Shown here one piece after another: positions 32,135 to 41,788 of a stretch of 64,000 nucleotides of DNA. This stretch comes from Prevotella sp. (GTDB taxonomy: Bacteria > Bacteroidota > Bacteroidia > Bacteroidales > Bacteroidaceae): contig JAEEVA010000010.1 of the NCBI GenBank assembly GCA_016286995.1, positions 32,123 through 96,122 on the forward strand, written 5' to 3'. The translations under genes were made by a program, and so were the position numbers. Below the pieces are notes generated by a model. The model searched no databases and was not told the DNA's origin. It saw only the letters and a program-made list of their open reading frames with translations. The number at the start of each line of letters is the position of its first letter. Within the stretch, counting starts at the first letter, position 1.

Positions 32135-33916
32135 ATGGACCATATAAGAAACTTCTGCATCATTGCACATATCGATCACGGCAAGTCAACGCTGGCCGAC
32201 CGTCTGCTGGAATATACCAAAACTATCCAGGTGACGGAAGGACAGATGTTGGACGACATGGATCTTGAACGAGAGCGCGGTATTACAATTAAAAGCCACG
32301 CCATCCAGATGGAATATGTGAAGGATGGTGAGAAATACATACTGAACCTCATTGACACCCCGGGACACGTCGACTTCTCTTATGAGGTGAGCCGTTCCAT
32401 TGCAGCCTGCGAGGGTGCTCTCCTGGTGGTCGACGCCACGCAGGGCGTTCAAGCTCAGACTATCTCGAACCTATATCTGGCTATTGACAACGACTTGGAG
32501 ATTATCCCCGTCATCAACAAGATTGATATGCCCAGCGCGATGCCCGACGAGGTGGAAGATGAAATCGTCGACCTCATCGGTTGTAACCCGGAGGACATTA
32601 TCCGCGCAAGCGGAAAGACCGGCGAGGGCGTTGAGGACATTCTCAATGCCGTCGTAGAGCGTATCCCCCACCCTGTTGGCGACGAGCAGGCTCCGCTGCA
32701 GGCACTGATTTTCGACTCAGTATTCAACTCCTTCCGTGGCATCATTGCCTACTTTAAGATTGTCAACGGAACCATCCGTCAAGGCGACAAGGTGAAGTTC
32801 TTCAATACTGGTATGGAGTACGATGCCGACGAAGTAGGTGTGCTGAAAATGGACATGATACCCCGCAAGGAGTTATGCACCGGTGATGTGGGGTACATTA
32901 TCAGTGGTATCAAGGATTCAAAGGAGGTAAAAGTGGGCGACACCATCACTCACGTACAGCGTCCTTGCGACAAAGCTATCGAGGGTTTCCAGGAAGTAAA
33001 GCCGATGGTGTTTGCCGGTGTCTACCCGATCGATCCGACCGACTACGAGAACCTTCGTGCCTCTTTGGAAAAACTGCAGCTGAACGATGCCTCGCTGACC
33101 TTCGTTCCTGAGACGTCGGTGGCTTTGGGCTTTGGTTTCCGTTGCGGTTTTCTCGGACTGCTTCACATGGAGATTGTCCAAGAGCGTCTGGACCGCGAGT
33201 TCGATATGGATGTCATCACCACAGTACCGAATGTTACCTATATGTGCTACACCAAGCAGGGCGAGGAGAAAGAGGTGCACAACCCCTCTGGACTTCCCGA
33301 CCAGACGATGATAGACCACATCGAGGAACCATACATCAAAGCCTCTATCATCACTGCTGCTGACTACATTGGCCCCATCATGACGTTGTGTCTTGACAAG
33401 CGCGGTGAACTCATCGATCAGCAGTATGTCAGCGGTGGACGTGTGGAGTTACGCTTCATGCTGCCTCTGGGAGAGATCGTCATCGACTTCTACGACAAGT
33501 TGAAAAGCATTTCGAAAGGCTATGCCTCGTTCGACTACCATATCGACTCGTTCCGACCGTCGAAGCTCGTCAAGCTTGACATCCTTCTCAACGGCGAGCC
33601 CGTCGACGCTCTGTCTACGCTAACCCATCAAGATAATGCTGTGACTTTCGGACGTCGCATGTGCGAGAAACTGAAGGAACTCATACCACGTCAACAGTTC
33701 GACATTGCCATTCAGGCTGCCATTGGTGCAAAGATTATTGCCCGTGAGACAGTAAAGCAGGTTCGTAAGGATGTGACGGCTAAATGCTACGGCGGTGACG
33801 TCAGCCGTAAGCGCAAGCTGTTGGAGAAACAGAAGCGAGGCAAGAAGCGTATGAAGCAGATAGGCAACGTAGAGGTGCCGCAGAAAGCTTTCCTTGCTGT
33901 ATTGAAACTGGATTAG
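32135..33916 (+). CDS. lepA: elongation factor 4 (LepA)
   Basis: Ribosomal GTPase that back-translocates or aids initiation-complex assembly. G motifs: AHIDHGKST (G1), RGITIKSH (G2), DTPGHVDF (G3), NKID (G4). The unique C-terminal domain has [16 protein letters not shown]. Start at 32135 ([14 protein letters not shown]) agrees with the family; the 593-residue length is normal. Confidence 0.97.
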   Translation: MDHIRNFCIIAHIDHGKSTLADRLLEYTKTIQVTEGQMLDDMDLERERGITIKSHAIQMEYVKDGEKYILNLIDTPGHVDFSYEVSRSIAACEGALLVVDATQGVQAQTISNLYLAIDNDLEIIPVINKIDMPSAMPDEVEDEIVDLIGCNPEDIIRASGKTGEGVEDILNAVVERIPHPVGDEQAPLQALIFDSVFNSFRGIIAYFKIVNGTIRQGDKVKFFNTGMEYDADEVGVLKMDMIPRKELCTGDVGYIISGIKDSKEVKVGDTITHVQRPCDKAIEGFQEVKPMVFAGVYPIDPTDYENLRASLEKLQLNDASLTFVPETSVALGFGFRCGFLGLLHMEIVQERLDREFDMDVITTVPNVTYMCYTKQGEEKEVHNPSGLPDQTMIDHIEEPYIKASIITAADYIGPIMTLCLDKRGELIDQQYVSGGRVELRFMLPLGEIVIDFYDKLKSISKGYASFDYHIDSFRPSKLVKLDILLNGEPVDALSTLTHQDNAVTFGRRMCEKLKELIPRQQFDIAIQAAIGAKIIARETVKQVRKDVTAKCYGGDVSRKRKLLEKQKRGKKRMKQIGNVEVPQKAFLAVLKLD

Positions 33917-33942
33917 AGATAAAAAGAATAAGAAATACGCCT

Positions 33943-34536
33943 ATGACAAACATTGTTTTAACTACAAGAGATGTAGCCCGCGAATTGGCAAGAAGGTACA
34001 GTACGATGACCCACGAAGAATTGGATGTACTGGAGAGTATTCTTGTGCCTTTAAGATACCAGAAAGGCGACATCATCCTGCATGAAGGTGAGGTCTGTCG
34101 TGACATCTTCTGGGTTGCCCGCGGACTGGTACGCCAATATTATTACAAGAACGACAAGGAACTGACCGAGTACATGGCTGTCGAGAACACTATCTGCATG
34201 AGCATCGAGAGTCTTTTCAAGGAGGAACCCAGCCATCAGCAGATACAGGCGCTGGAGCCCACCGTCATCTTTGCGCTGCCGAAGCCTGCATTGGAACGTG
34301 AGGCCGTTAGAAATGTCAATATTCAGATGCTATACCGTAAAATCCTTGAGGAGTCGCTCATCATTTCACAGATTCATGCCGACATGATACGCTTTGAGTC
34401 CGCTCAGGAGCGTTATGCCAAACTGGTGAAAAGCTCGCCGCAACTGGTATTGCGTGCACCACTGGTTTATATTGCCAGTTATTTGCAGATGACTCCGGAA
34501 ACTCTTTCACGTGTACGCAACAACACGATGGTGTAA
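33943..34536 (+). CDS. Crp/Fnr family transcriptional regulator
   Basis: Residues 20-115 form a cyclic-nucleotide-binding-type beta barrel (LRYQKGDIILHEGEVCRDIFWVARGLV). A short C-terminal helix-turn-helix (APLVYIASYLQMTPETLSRVR) ends the 197-residue protein. Such short Crp relatives are common in Bacteroidetes; effector and targets are unknown. It follows lepA by 26 bases and may be co-transcribed. Confidence 0.85.
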   Translation: MTNIVLTTRDVARELARRYSTMTHEELDVLESILVPLRYQKGDIILHEGEVCRDIFWVARGLVRQYYYKNDKELTEYMAVENTICMSIESLFKEEPSHQQIQALEPTVIFALPKPALEREAVRNVNIQMLYRKILEESLIISQIHADMIRFESAQERYAKLVKSSPQLVLRAPLVYIASYLQMTPETLSRVRNNTMV

Positions 34537-34539
34537 GGA

Positions 34540-34575
34540 GAGTTCAATGTTCAATGTTCAATCTTCAATGTTCAT
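34540..34575. repeat. TTCAATG heptamer repeats
   Basis: Four to five GTTCAAT/CTTCAAT heptamers between the Crp regulator and ispE, touching the ispE stop. A second, similar block lies at 35423-35456 at the other end of ispE, so the gene is bracketed. Confidence 0.6.
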
Positions 34576-35420
34576 AGTTTACTGGTAAACGTAAACATAT
34601 CGGGGAAAGTATCGGCTAATGTGGCGGGATTTTCACGGAACAGTCCAAACAGGGCGCTGCCTGAGCCAGACATGGCGGCATAGGTGGCGCCCATCTTGTA
34701 TAGCTGTTCCTTCACTGCGCTAATCTCAGGATGCAGAGCAAAGACGCTCTCTTCGAAGTCGTTCACCAACTCTTTCTTCCATGTTTCCACCGGTTGCATC
34801 ACCACCTCACGGCAGTTCTTTTGCGGACGATGTGGACTGATACGTGAAAAGGCCTCCTTGGTGGGTACAGGAATGTCAGGACGTACCACCCCGATATACC
34901 AGCCATGCAGATTGACGTCAATGGGCTGCAACCGTTCACCGATGCCCTCTGCGTATGCCGGACTGCTAAGAATGAAAAACGCACAGTCGGCCCCTAATCT
35001 TGCAGCATAGCCTATCATTTGTTCATCGTTCATCCCCAGTTGACACATGTCGTTCAACAGCCGTATCATATATGCACAATCACTTGAACCGCCACCCATA
35101 CCAGCTTGTGAGGGAATACCCTTATGCAGCGTGGCGGTGACATTCGGCAGCTGTGGAAAGTCCTCCTTCAGCAGTTGGTAGGCTCGCACCACCAAGTTAC
35201 GCTGCACGTCGCCCACTATCTTGATACCCGTCACATTGAGCAAACACCCACCGTTCCTGTTATCGTTATGGTTATCGTTACGGTTAGCGTTTACGATAAC
35301 CTCCAACCTGTCTTTCAATGGCACAGGGTAAAACACCGTTTCCAGATTGTGGTAGCCGTCGCTGCGTTTCTCCACCACATTCAGTCCTAAATTAATCTTC
35401 GCTACAGGAAATGATATCAT
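34572..35420 (-). CDS. ispE: 4-diphosphocytidyl-2-C-methyl-D-erythritol kinase
   Basis: Fourth step of the MEP isoprenoid pathway. GHMP kinase motifs: AKINLGLNV, IPSQAGMGGGSSDCAYMI (ATP site), AAMSGSGSALFGLF. Residues 40-56 contain the odd stretch NANRNDNHNDNRNGG, encoded by a GTTATCG/GTTACGG repeat, inserted in a surface loop. ATG at 35420 (MISFPVAKINLG); the longer start would use repeat DNA. Confidence 0.93.
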   Translation of the reverse strand: MISFPVAKINLGLNVVEKRSDGYHNLETVFYPVPLKDRLEVIVNANRNDNHNDNRNGGCLLNVTGIKIVGDVQRNLVVRAYQLLKEDFPQLPNVTATLHKGIPSQAGMGGGSSDCAYMIRLLNDMCQLGMNDEQMIGYAARLGADCAFFILSSPAYAEGIGERLQPIDVNLHGWYIGVVRPDIPVPTKEAFSRISPHRPQKNCREVVMQPVETWKKELVNDFEESVFALHPEISAVKEQLYKMGATYAAMSGSGSALFGLFRENPATLADTFPDMFTFTSKL

Positions 35421-35444
35421 AGTTCCATGTTCAATGTTCAATCT

Positions 35445-36542
35445 TCAATGTTCACTATTGAAGGTGAAATCTGTTTTTTCCACACCGTAGCCGTAGATGG
35501 TCTTGAAGTCATTCTTCATAGAAATGACTGTATAACCGGCTTCGCGCCATTTTGCCTCACGCCTGGCACCTTCTGCAAGGTCGGCATGGTCGCGGGCATC
35601 ATCGTCAGCCACGAGCATGAACGTGGCGGTGCGATATTTCTGGTTGCTCAGACAGTAGTTATGCATGGCACAGTCACCGCTGCTGTTGCCGAACGACAGC
35701 ACGGGAATCTTACCAATTTCCTGACTGATTTGCCGTACCTTGTTCGTCTTCAAGTTCTTGATAATCAGGCTATCCGTGCGCACCAGATACTCATCCTTTC
35801 CCATGGTATAGTCGACGCCGACATTATCGCCTTGTTCGTTGGAACTAAGACATACATCCATGCCTATCACCTTGTTAGGCTCAATGCCCAGCGATTCAAC
35901 CAGTGAACGACAGATGAAACGGTCAGAACCGGAGACAACATAATAGGTGAAACCGTTGTCCTTCAGGTAGTCAAAAACCTCCAGCATGGGTTTGTAGAAA
36001 CTTTGAGCGTAGGTCATTCCCTTGAATCCGTTGGCTGGTGTGGCGGCATAGGCCTTCACGTAGGTGTCAAACTCGGTGAGGGTCATTCCGGCGTAAGCCT
36101 TGGCTGCCGCCCGGGCATGAATCATGTCGAAGTGGTCGGGCAATGCCGTGCCGTAACGTACAAAGTCGCGGATATTCTGTGCAGCCTCGCGCACATCGTC
36201 GGGAGCCGTATATTTGTATGAAGGATCATCTAGGGCGCGATATTCCAACAGATTATACTCAAAATAGGTGGGATAAAGTTCACCGATGAACGTGCCGTCC
36301 ATGTCGAACGTGGCTATGCGGTCCTCCGTACCGATGTAGTTGCTGGACTTCGGGTTGGTCACGTCCTCCACATACGCTTTTAGCGTCGTCAGTGCCTCGC
36401 ACTGGTTCCATAAAGTGAAATACTCTTTCGGTGTCGGATTCACCCTCTGGTCGTCTTCTTTGCCGCACGATGTCAGCAATGTCCCTTGTGCAATCATGCA
36501 CATCAGGACGATAGTTAACATTAGATATTTTTTCATATTCAT
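35445..36542 (-). CDS. HAD-family phosphatase lipoprotein
   Basis: Signal peptide with lipobox (TLLTSC, lipidated Cys26) and a haloacid dehalogenase fold: ATFDMDGTF (nucleophile Asp), VVSGSDRF (motif II), FGNSSGDCAM (motif IV). About 340 residues outside the membrane. Exported HAD phosphatases with this layout are common in Bacteroidetes; substrate unknown. A TTCAATG repeat block lies right at its end. Confidence 0.85.
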   Translation of the reverse strand: MNMKKYLMLTIVLMCMIAQGTLLTSCGKEDDQRVNPTPKEYFTLWNQCEALTTLKAYVEDVTNPKSSNYIGTEDRIATFDMDGTFIGELYPTYFEYNLLEYRALDDPSYKYTAPDDVREAAQNIRDFVRYGTALPDHFDMIHARAAAKAYAGMTLTEFDTYVKAYAATPANGFKGMTYAQSFYKPMLEVFDYLKDNGFTYYVVSGSDRFICRSLVESLGIEPNKVIGMDVCLSSNEQGDNVGVDYTMGKDEYLVRTDSLIIKNLKTNKVRQISQEIGKIPVLSFGNSSGDCAMHNYCLSNQKYRTATFMLVADDDARDHADLAEGARREAKWREAGYTVISMKNDFKTIYGYGVEKTDFTFNSEH

Positions 36543-36685
36543 CTTAATTTATTAATTCTTTATACGTTTTGCCCGACAAAGGTATATAAAATAAATGGAC
36601 TGACCAAACATTTATTTTTAATTCTTAATTCTTATAACTCTAATCCTGGCAATATCACCAGATATGAGGGGTGGAACTTCAATGC

Positions 36686-36751
36686 AAATTCAGTTAAATT
36701 GGTCAGCAAATTCACTGAATTAGGTCAATAAATTCACTGAATTTGGTGTAC
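36686..36751 (+). repeat. three 22-base tandem repeats upstream of rubrerythrin
   Basis: Units start at 36686, 36708 and 36730, each AAATTCA.TGAATT.GGT-like (first unit AAATTCAGTTAAATTGGTCA). AATTCACTGAATT is itself a palindrome. The repeat length is two DNA turns, so proteins would bind on one face. They lie about 190 bases before the promoter. Confidence 0.65.
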
Positions 36752-36943
36752 CGTTTAGCATCTTTTGTTTTGTTGTTGATATTGTTTTGTCTTATAAATG
36801 ATATATTTTTGTTCAGTTCAAAAGGCTCACTAGTGTATCACTATGACGCATTATCCCGTATAATATGACTTGTCGGCGCACTTACTGTGTTTAGCGCTAA
36901 AAAGAGAATATTTATGACTTAGATGCAGTTTTTTGCAAAAAGA

Positions 36944-36975
36944 TTTGGAAGACAACAACAAAAGTAGTATCTTTG
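36944..36975 (+). promoter_or_regulatory. promoter of rubrerythrin
   Basis: TTTG (36944-36947), 20-base spacer and TATCTTTG (36968-36975): full consensus, 45 bases before the ATG. Confidence 0.8.
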
Positions 36976-37020
36976 CCAAAAGAATTATTTATTCACTAAA
37001 CTAAAAACATCAATACAACT

Positions 37021-37560
37021 ATGAAAGATCTGAAAGGAACAAAGACTGAGAAGAACCTGCAGGAAGCATTTGCAGGCGAGAGTATGGCTCGTAACAAGTA
37101 CACATACTGGGCATCGAAAGCTAAGAAGGACGGCTATGTACAGATAGCTGCCATCTTCGAGGAAACGGCTGCCAATGAGAAGGAACACGCCAAAATGTGG
37201 TTCAAGCTCTTAGAAGGAGGCATCAAGGACACGGCTGCAAATCTGGAGGCTGCTGCCGGTGGTGAGAATTTCGAGTGGACCGACATGTATGCCCGCATGG
37301 CCAAAGAGGCCCGCGAGGAAGGTTTCGACGAGATTGCCGAGAAGTTTGAAGGTGTGGCAGCCATCGAGAAGGCTCACGAGGAACGCTATCGCAAGCTGTT
37401 AGACAATGTAAAGAAGGAACGTGTGTTCTCGAAGGACGGTGATGTCATCTGGCAGTGTGCCAACTGCGGACATATCGTTATCGGCCAGAAGGCCCCTGAG
37501 GTATGTCCCGTCTGCGACCATCCGCAGTCATACTTCCAGGTGAAAGCTGAGAACTACTAA
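37021..37560 (+). CDS. rbr: rubrerythrin
   Basis: Detoxifies hydrogen peroxide in anaerobes. A diiron four-helix domain ([43 protein letters not shown]) is followed by a rubredoxin domain with CANCG and CPVCDHP. The 179-residue length and domain order are typical. It is the only gene of its transcription unit. Confidence 0.96.
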   Translation: MKDLKGTKTEKNLQEAFAGESMARNKYTYWASKAKKDGYVQIAAIFEETAANEKEHAKMWFKLLEGGIKDTAANLEAAAGGENFEWTDMYARMAKEAREEGFDEIAEKFEGVAAIEKAHEERYRKLLDNVKKERVFSKDGDVIWQCANCGHIVIGQKAPEVCPVCDHPQSYFQVKAENY

Positions 37561-37574
37561 GAAGTGAAAAGACA

Positions 37575-38267
37575 TCAAGGTAGACTTTTCACGAACTTCA
37601 TTTCGTGAAGGATACGCTTCTGACGTTTCAGCATGTAGCCGCTGGGCTTGGCTGAGTTGAAACGGCGAGGATTGGGCAGTGAGGCCGCTATCAAGGCACA
37701 CTGCCCTTTTGTTAGTTTGTCGGCAGTCGTATTGAAGTGCCACTCGGCAACGGCGTCAGCACCATAGATGCCGTCACCCATCTCTATCGAATTGAGATAA
37801 ACTTCCATGATGCGATGCTTGCTCCACATCAGCTCTATCAGAGTGGTGAAATAAACTTCGAAGCCCTTGCGCACCCACGAACGGCCAGGCCACAGGAAGA
37901 CGTTCTTCGCTGTCTGCTGCGAGATAGTAGAAGCACCCAACTTGCGCTTCTTGGGGTGTTTGATGTTGCGCATAGCCGCATGTTCGATAGCCTTGTAGTC
38001 GAAGCCGTGATGCTCCAGGAACCGGGCATCCTCAGATGCCATCACAGCCAGAGACAGCGAGGGACTGATTTCGTCGTATGGCACCCAGTGGTGGTGCAGC
38101 TTGGTTTCCTCACCAGCAGCGATCTGCTGACTGACGCGGATGAACATCAGCGGCGTAAAGTACACAGGCACCCAACGCAATACCAAAACAGAAAGAATAG
38201 TGGAGGCAAAAAAAGCCACCACTATCCTTAAAAGTACCTTCTTGATGAAACGTATGAAGCGCTTCAC
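37575..38267 (-). CDS. mtgA: monofunctional biosynthetic peptidoglycan transglycosylase
   Basis: Polymerises lipid II into glycan strands. One N-terminal membrane helix ([20 protein letters not shown]), then GT51 motifs: [19 protein letters not shown] with catalytic Glu, and [16 protein letters not shown]. No transpeptidase domain; 230 residues is normal. It lies 18 bases after the OmpA-like lipoprotein gene, possibly one unit of envelope genes. Confidence 0.93.
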   Translation of the reverse strand: MKRFIRFIKKVLLRIVVAFFASTILSVLVLRWVPVYFTPLMFIRVSQQIAAGEETKLHHHWVPYDEISPSLSLAVMASEDARFLEHHGFDYKAIEHAAMRNIKHPKKRKLGASTISQQTAKNVFLWPGRSWVRKGFEVYFTTLIELMWSKHRIMEVYLNSIEMGDGIYGADAVAEWHFNTTADKLTKGQCALIAASLPNPRRFNSAKPSGYMLKRQKRILHEMKFVKSLP

Positions 38268-38285
38268 TACTGAAATTTTGCGTTA

Positions 38286-38975
38286 TTAGTTTGCCTGATT
38301 CTGGGCATCCTGAATCATCTTCTGAGAGGCATACATGTAAACCTCTACACGACGGTTCTGAGCCTGGCCGGCAGCGGTAGAATTGTCGGCAACGGGATTG
38401 GCATCACCAAAACCCTGAACGCTCTTGATCTGTGTGGCGGGAACAGCCAGACTCAGCAGATACTGAGAAACGGCAGTAGCACGATCCTGTGAGAGCGAGA
38501 GGTTCTTCTGCTGGCTCTGCTCTACGGTAGAGTTCTTCCAGCCCTGATTGTCGGTATAACCCTGAATGGCAACGTCGCAGTCGGCATTGTTCTTCAGCAC
38601 ACTGGCAAACTGAGCCAACGACGTCTTGGCAGTAGCAGAGAGGGCTGACTTACCTGTAGCAAAAAGGATACCAGAATCGAACGTAACCTTCACAGCCTCA
38701 AGGCCGTTGTTGTCAGTAACGGTCTCAACCTGTGCGTTCTGCACCTGCTCGGCCTCCTTCTTGGCCTTGTCCATCTTGTGACCGATGATAGCACCAGTAC
38801 CAGCACCAACAGCACCGCCGACAGCAGCACCGATAGCCGTGTTACCTGCTATAGCACCGATAATACCACCCAACACAGCACCACCACCAGCACCGATGGC
38901 AGCACCCTTCTGCGTATTGTTACATGCAACAATCATGCCTACACAGAGCAACAAAGAAATGATTTTTGTCTTCAT
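38286..38975 (-). CDS. OmpA-family lipoprotein with glycine-zipper
   Basis: Lipoprotein signal (LLLCVGMIVAC), a glycine-zipper segment at residues 23-66 (AAIGAGGGAVLGGIIGAIAG), a short coiled coil, and a C-terminal OmpA domain that binds peptidoglycan (VAIQGYTDNQG, LSLSQDRATAVSQYLLS, NRRVEVYMY). It tethers the envelope to the wall. A TACTTTTG promoter element lies at 39017-39024 on the minus strand. Confidence 0.9.
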   Translation of the reverse strand: MKTKIISLLLCVGMIVACNNTQKGAAIGAGGGAVLGGIIGAIAGNTAIGAAVGGAVGAGTGAIIGHKMDKAKKEAEQVQNAQVETVTDNNGLEAVKVTFDSGILFATGKSALSATAKTSLAQFASVLKNNADCDVAIQGYTDNQGWKNSTVEQSQQKNLSLSQDRATAVSQYLLSLAVPATQIKSVQGFGDANPVADNSTAAGQAQNRRVEVYMYASQKMIQDAQNQAN

Positions 38976-39016
38976 AACCTTACTTATTTATAATTAAAAC
39001 TTAGTTAATTTGGATG

Positions 39017-39024
39017 CAAAAGTA
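39017..39024 (-). promoter_or_regulatory. -7 element before the OmpA-like lipoprotein
   Basis: TACTTTTG on the minus strand, about 42 bases before the ATG at 38975. Confidence 0.5.
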
Positions 39025-39057
39025 AGAAAAAAGTAGAGAATAATGGCATGCGGAAGC

Positions 39058-39106
39058 AAATTTTTCACTTTTCACTCTTCACTTTTCACTTCTTTTTGTA
39101 CCTTTG
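39058..39106 (+). promoter_or_regulatory. TTCACTC heptamer block and -7 element before proS
   Basis: Repeated TTTTCACT/TCTTCAC heptamers (39061-39090) abut TACCTTTG (39099-39106), the likely -7 box of proS. The repeats take the place of a normal -33 region. Confidence 0.6.
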
Positions 39107-39136
39107 CAGCAAAATTTAAGGAAATTACAAAGAATT

Positions 39137-40618
39137 ATGGCAAAAGAATTAAAAGATTTAACGAAACGCGCTGATAATTACAGCCAGTGGTATAACGATT
39201 TGGTGGTAAAGGCTGACCTTGCTGAACAGTCGGCTGTTCGCGGTTGTATGGTCATCAAGCCTTACGGCTATGCCATCTGGGAAAAGATGCAGCATCAGCT
39301 TGACAGCATGTTCAAGGAGACGGGTGCCCAGAACGCCTATTTCCCCCTACTCATCCCGAAGTCGTTCCTCAGCCGTGAGGCCGAGCACGTGGAAGGTTTC
39401 GCCAAGGAGTGTGCCGTCGTCACTCACTACCGTCTAAAGGCTACCGAGGACAAAAGTGGCGTTGTTGTCGACCCTGCCGCCAAGCTGGAAGAAGAGCTCA
39501 TCATCCGTCCCACCTCGGAGACCATCATCTGGAACACTTATAAGAACTGGATTCAGTCGTGGCGCGACCTGCCCCTGATGTGCAACCAGTGGTGTAACGT
39601 GATGCGCTGGGAGATGCGTACACGTCCGTTCCTGCGCACCTCAGAATTCCTGTGGCAGGAGGGACATACGGCTCATGCCACCCGTGAGGAGGCCGAAGAG
39701 GAAGCCAAGAAGATGCTGCACGTGTACGCTACATTCGCTGAGGAGTGGCTCTCACTCCCCGTGCTGCAGGGTGTGAAGAGCGAGACCGAGCGCTTCGCCG
39801 GTGCCCTCGACACCTATACCATTGAGGCCATGATGCAGGACGGCAAGGCACTACAGAGCGGTACTTCGCACTTCTTGGGACAGAACTTCGCCAAGGCTTT
39901 CGATGTGACCTATCTGAATAAGGAGAACAAGCCCGAATACGTGTGGGCTACCTCCTGGGGCGTCTCTACCCGTCTGATTGGTGCCATGATTATGGCCCAC
40001 TCTGACGATAACGGTCTTGTACTGCCACCGCGTATTGCACCTATCCAGGTTGTCATCATTCCTATCGCTACCAAACCCGAGCAGATGGAGCTGGTGAACA
40101 AAGAAGTGCAGCCCATCATTGAGAAACTGCGCAAAGCCGGTATCAGCGTCAAGTTTGACGATGCTGACAATAAGCGTCCTGGCTTTAAATTTGCCGACTA
40201 TGAGCTGAAGGGTGTTCCCGTGCGTCTCGTACTGGGAGCCCGCGACTTGGAGAACGGCACCATCGAGGTGATGCGCCGCGATACGCTGGAGAAAGAGACA
40301 CGCAGCATCGAGGGAATCGCTGAATACGTAGAACAACTTTTGGACGAAATCCAAAAGAACATCTTCGAGAAGGCCCGCAAGTACCGCGACGAGCATGTTT
40401 ACGAGTGCGATAACTACGAGGAGTTCAAGGAGAAGGTGAAGAACGGCGGCTTCTTCCTCTGCCACTGGGACGGCACAGCCGAGACTGAGGCCAAGATTAA
40501 GGAAGAGACGCAGGCCACCATCCGCTGTGTGCCATTTGCTTATGAGCAGACGCCGGGCATCGATATGGTCAGCGGAAAGCCGAGCGTAGCACGCGTCATC
40601 ATTGCCCGCAGCTATTAA
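39137..40618 (+). CDS. proS: prolyl-tRNA synthetase (eukaryote/archaeal type)
   Basis: Charges tRNA-Pro. ATG at 39137 ([19 protein letters not shown]). Class II motifs: [23 protein letters not shown] and [23 protein letters not shown]. The 493-residue length with anticodon-binding domain and the C-terminal zinc-like/YARSY end (RVIIARSY) mark the archaeal/eukaryotic-type ProRS without the bacterial editing insert. Confidence 0.96.
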   Translation: MAKELKDLTKRADNYSQWYNDLVVKADLAEQSAVRGCMVIKPYGYAIWEKMQHQLDSMFKETGAQNAYFPLLIPKSFLSREAEHVEGFAKECAVVTHYRLKATEDKSGVVVDPAAKLEEELIIRPTSETIIWNTYKNWIQSWRDLPLMCNQWCNVMRWEMRTRPFLRTSEFLWQEGHTAHATREEAEEEAKKMLHVYATFAEEWLSLPVLQGVKSETERFAGALDTYTIEAMMQDGKALQSGTSHFLGQNFAKAFDVTYLNKENKPEYVWATSWGVSTRLIGAMIMAHSDDNGLVLPPRIAPIQVVIIPIATKPEQMELVNKEVQPIIEKLRKAGISVKFDDADNKRPGFKFADYELKGVPVRLVLGARDLENGTIEVMRRDTLEKETRSIEGIAEYVEQLLDEIQKNIFEKARKYRDEHVYECDNYEEFKEKVKNGGFFLCHWDGTAETEAKIKEETQATIRCVPFAYEQTPGIDMVSGKPSVARVIIARSY

Positions 40619-40645
40619 GAAAGAGTGATAGGCAGTGGCCTCGTG

Positions 40646-41710
40646 TCAGGGCAAGTCGGAAAAGTGCTTACGACCTCTGACATAATACTGCCACAACAGC
40701 GAGAACGAATGCCGTAGGGGAACAGCCGTTTCCTTACGGCTTTTCTGTATGGCTTCACGGTCTGTCACAAAATCTTTACGCCAGCGTTTGAAGGCCCGAC
40801 GGGCACGGAACACGGCACAGAAATCCCCCCGGTTACCCTTCAGCACCAGCATTTCGAAGGCTGCCAGATAGTCCAGGAACCAACGCCAGCGCATCACATG
40901 CTGCAGGTCCTCATCGGGCAGACACTTATAGAGCATAGTCAGATTGTTACGGAAATTCAGGAAGGTCTTCATGGGATTCGACTTCGGCAACGTGCCGCCA
41001 CCGACGTGATAGACATAGCTCTCAGGCAGACAGAAAAGCTTTCGGCCACGGATGCGTAAGCGCCAGCATAGGTCTATCTCCTCATTGTGCGCAAAGAAAC
41101 GTTCGTCCAGTCCGCCACAGTCCCAATAATCCTTCGAGCGGATCATTAGTGCAGCACCCGTAGCCCAGAGGATTTCTGTGGCATAGTCGTATTGACCGTT
41201 GTCTTCCTCGATGGTCTCGAAGATGCGTCCACGACAGAAGGGATAGCCATAGCGGTCGAGGTATCCCCCACTCGCTCCGGCATATTCGAACATATCCTTA
41301 TTATATACAGAGAGCAGCTTAGGCTGACAAGCGGCCACTTCGGGATGCACATCCATGAACTCAATCATCGGAGTCAGCCAATGGTGCGTCACCTCGATGT
41401 CGGAATTCAACAACAGATAATATTCGGCTTCAATCTGGGCCAACGCTTTGTTATAACCTTCGGCAAAGCCCCAGTTCTTGTCCAGCACGATGAGCTTACA
41501 CTCAGGAAAATCGCGGCGCAGAAGGTCGAGGGAATCATCGGTCGAGGCATTGTCAGCCACGTAGACCTTAGCCTCGTCGCGTGAATAGTTCAATACTGTG
41601 GGCAGATACTGGGCCAGCATCTTCGCGCCATTCCAGTTCAATATGACGATTGCTACCTTACTAAAGCCCCCTAAGTTAGGGGGTTGGGGGTCTGAACAAT
41701 TACTCATCAT
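40646..41710 (-). CDS. family 2 glycosyltransferase
   Basis: Probably rhamnosyl- or similar transferase for surface glycans: VAIVILNWNGAKML, VADNASTDDSLDLL, LLLNSDIEV, GGLDERFFAHNEEIDLCWRLR. The start overlaps the mtaB stop in ATGATG (41707-41710), so translation is coupled. Residues 6-13 (DPQPPNLGGF) come from a palindromic CCCCCTAAGTTAGGGGG element, so the native N-terminus may begin at about Lys16. Confidence 0.9.
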   Translation of the reverse strand: MMSNCSDPQPPNLGGFSKVAIVILNWNGAKMLAQYLPTVLNYSRDEAKVYVADNASTDDSLDLLRRDFPECKLIVLDKNWGFAEGYNKALAQIEAEYYLLLNSDIEVTHHWLTPMIEFMDVHPEVAACQPKLLSVYNKDMFEYAGASGGYLDRYGYPFCRGRIFETIEEDNGQYDYATEILWATGAALMIRSKDYWDCGGLDERFFAHNEEIDLCWRLRIRGRKLFCLPESYVYHVGGGTLPKSNPMKTFLNFRNNLTMLYKCLPDEDLQHVMRWRWFLDYLAAFEMLVLKGNRGDFCAVFRARRAFKRWRKDFVTDREAIQKSRKETAVPLRHSFSLLWQYYVRGRKHFSDLP

Positions 41711-41788
41711 TCTTCTTTGTTTAATAATTGACAATATAACGCCCTTTGAGCACCTGTTGCTTGATAAGCCCCTCCTAATTTAGGGGGC
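41667..41788. repeat. pair of CCCCCTAA-TTAGGGGG palindromes at a coding junction
   Basis: A 17-base palindrome at 41667-41683 lies in the start of the glycosyltransferase and a variant at 41768-41788 in the end of mtaB. Both are read in frame as PPNLGG or PPKLGG. The segment between them codes for the last residues of MtaB, so the repeat brackets the gene junction. Confidence 0.7.

Larger units (their letters stand above)
36543..37020. other. intergenic region between HAD lipoprotein and rubrerythrin
   Basis: No gene is seen. It holds an AAAATAAATG/CATTTATTTTT inverted repeat at 36588-36620, heptamers TTAATTC at 36618-36640, three exact-length 22-base tandem repeats at 36686-36751, and the rubrerythrin promoter at 36944-36975. 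AT content is high. Confidence 0.7.
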
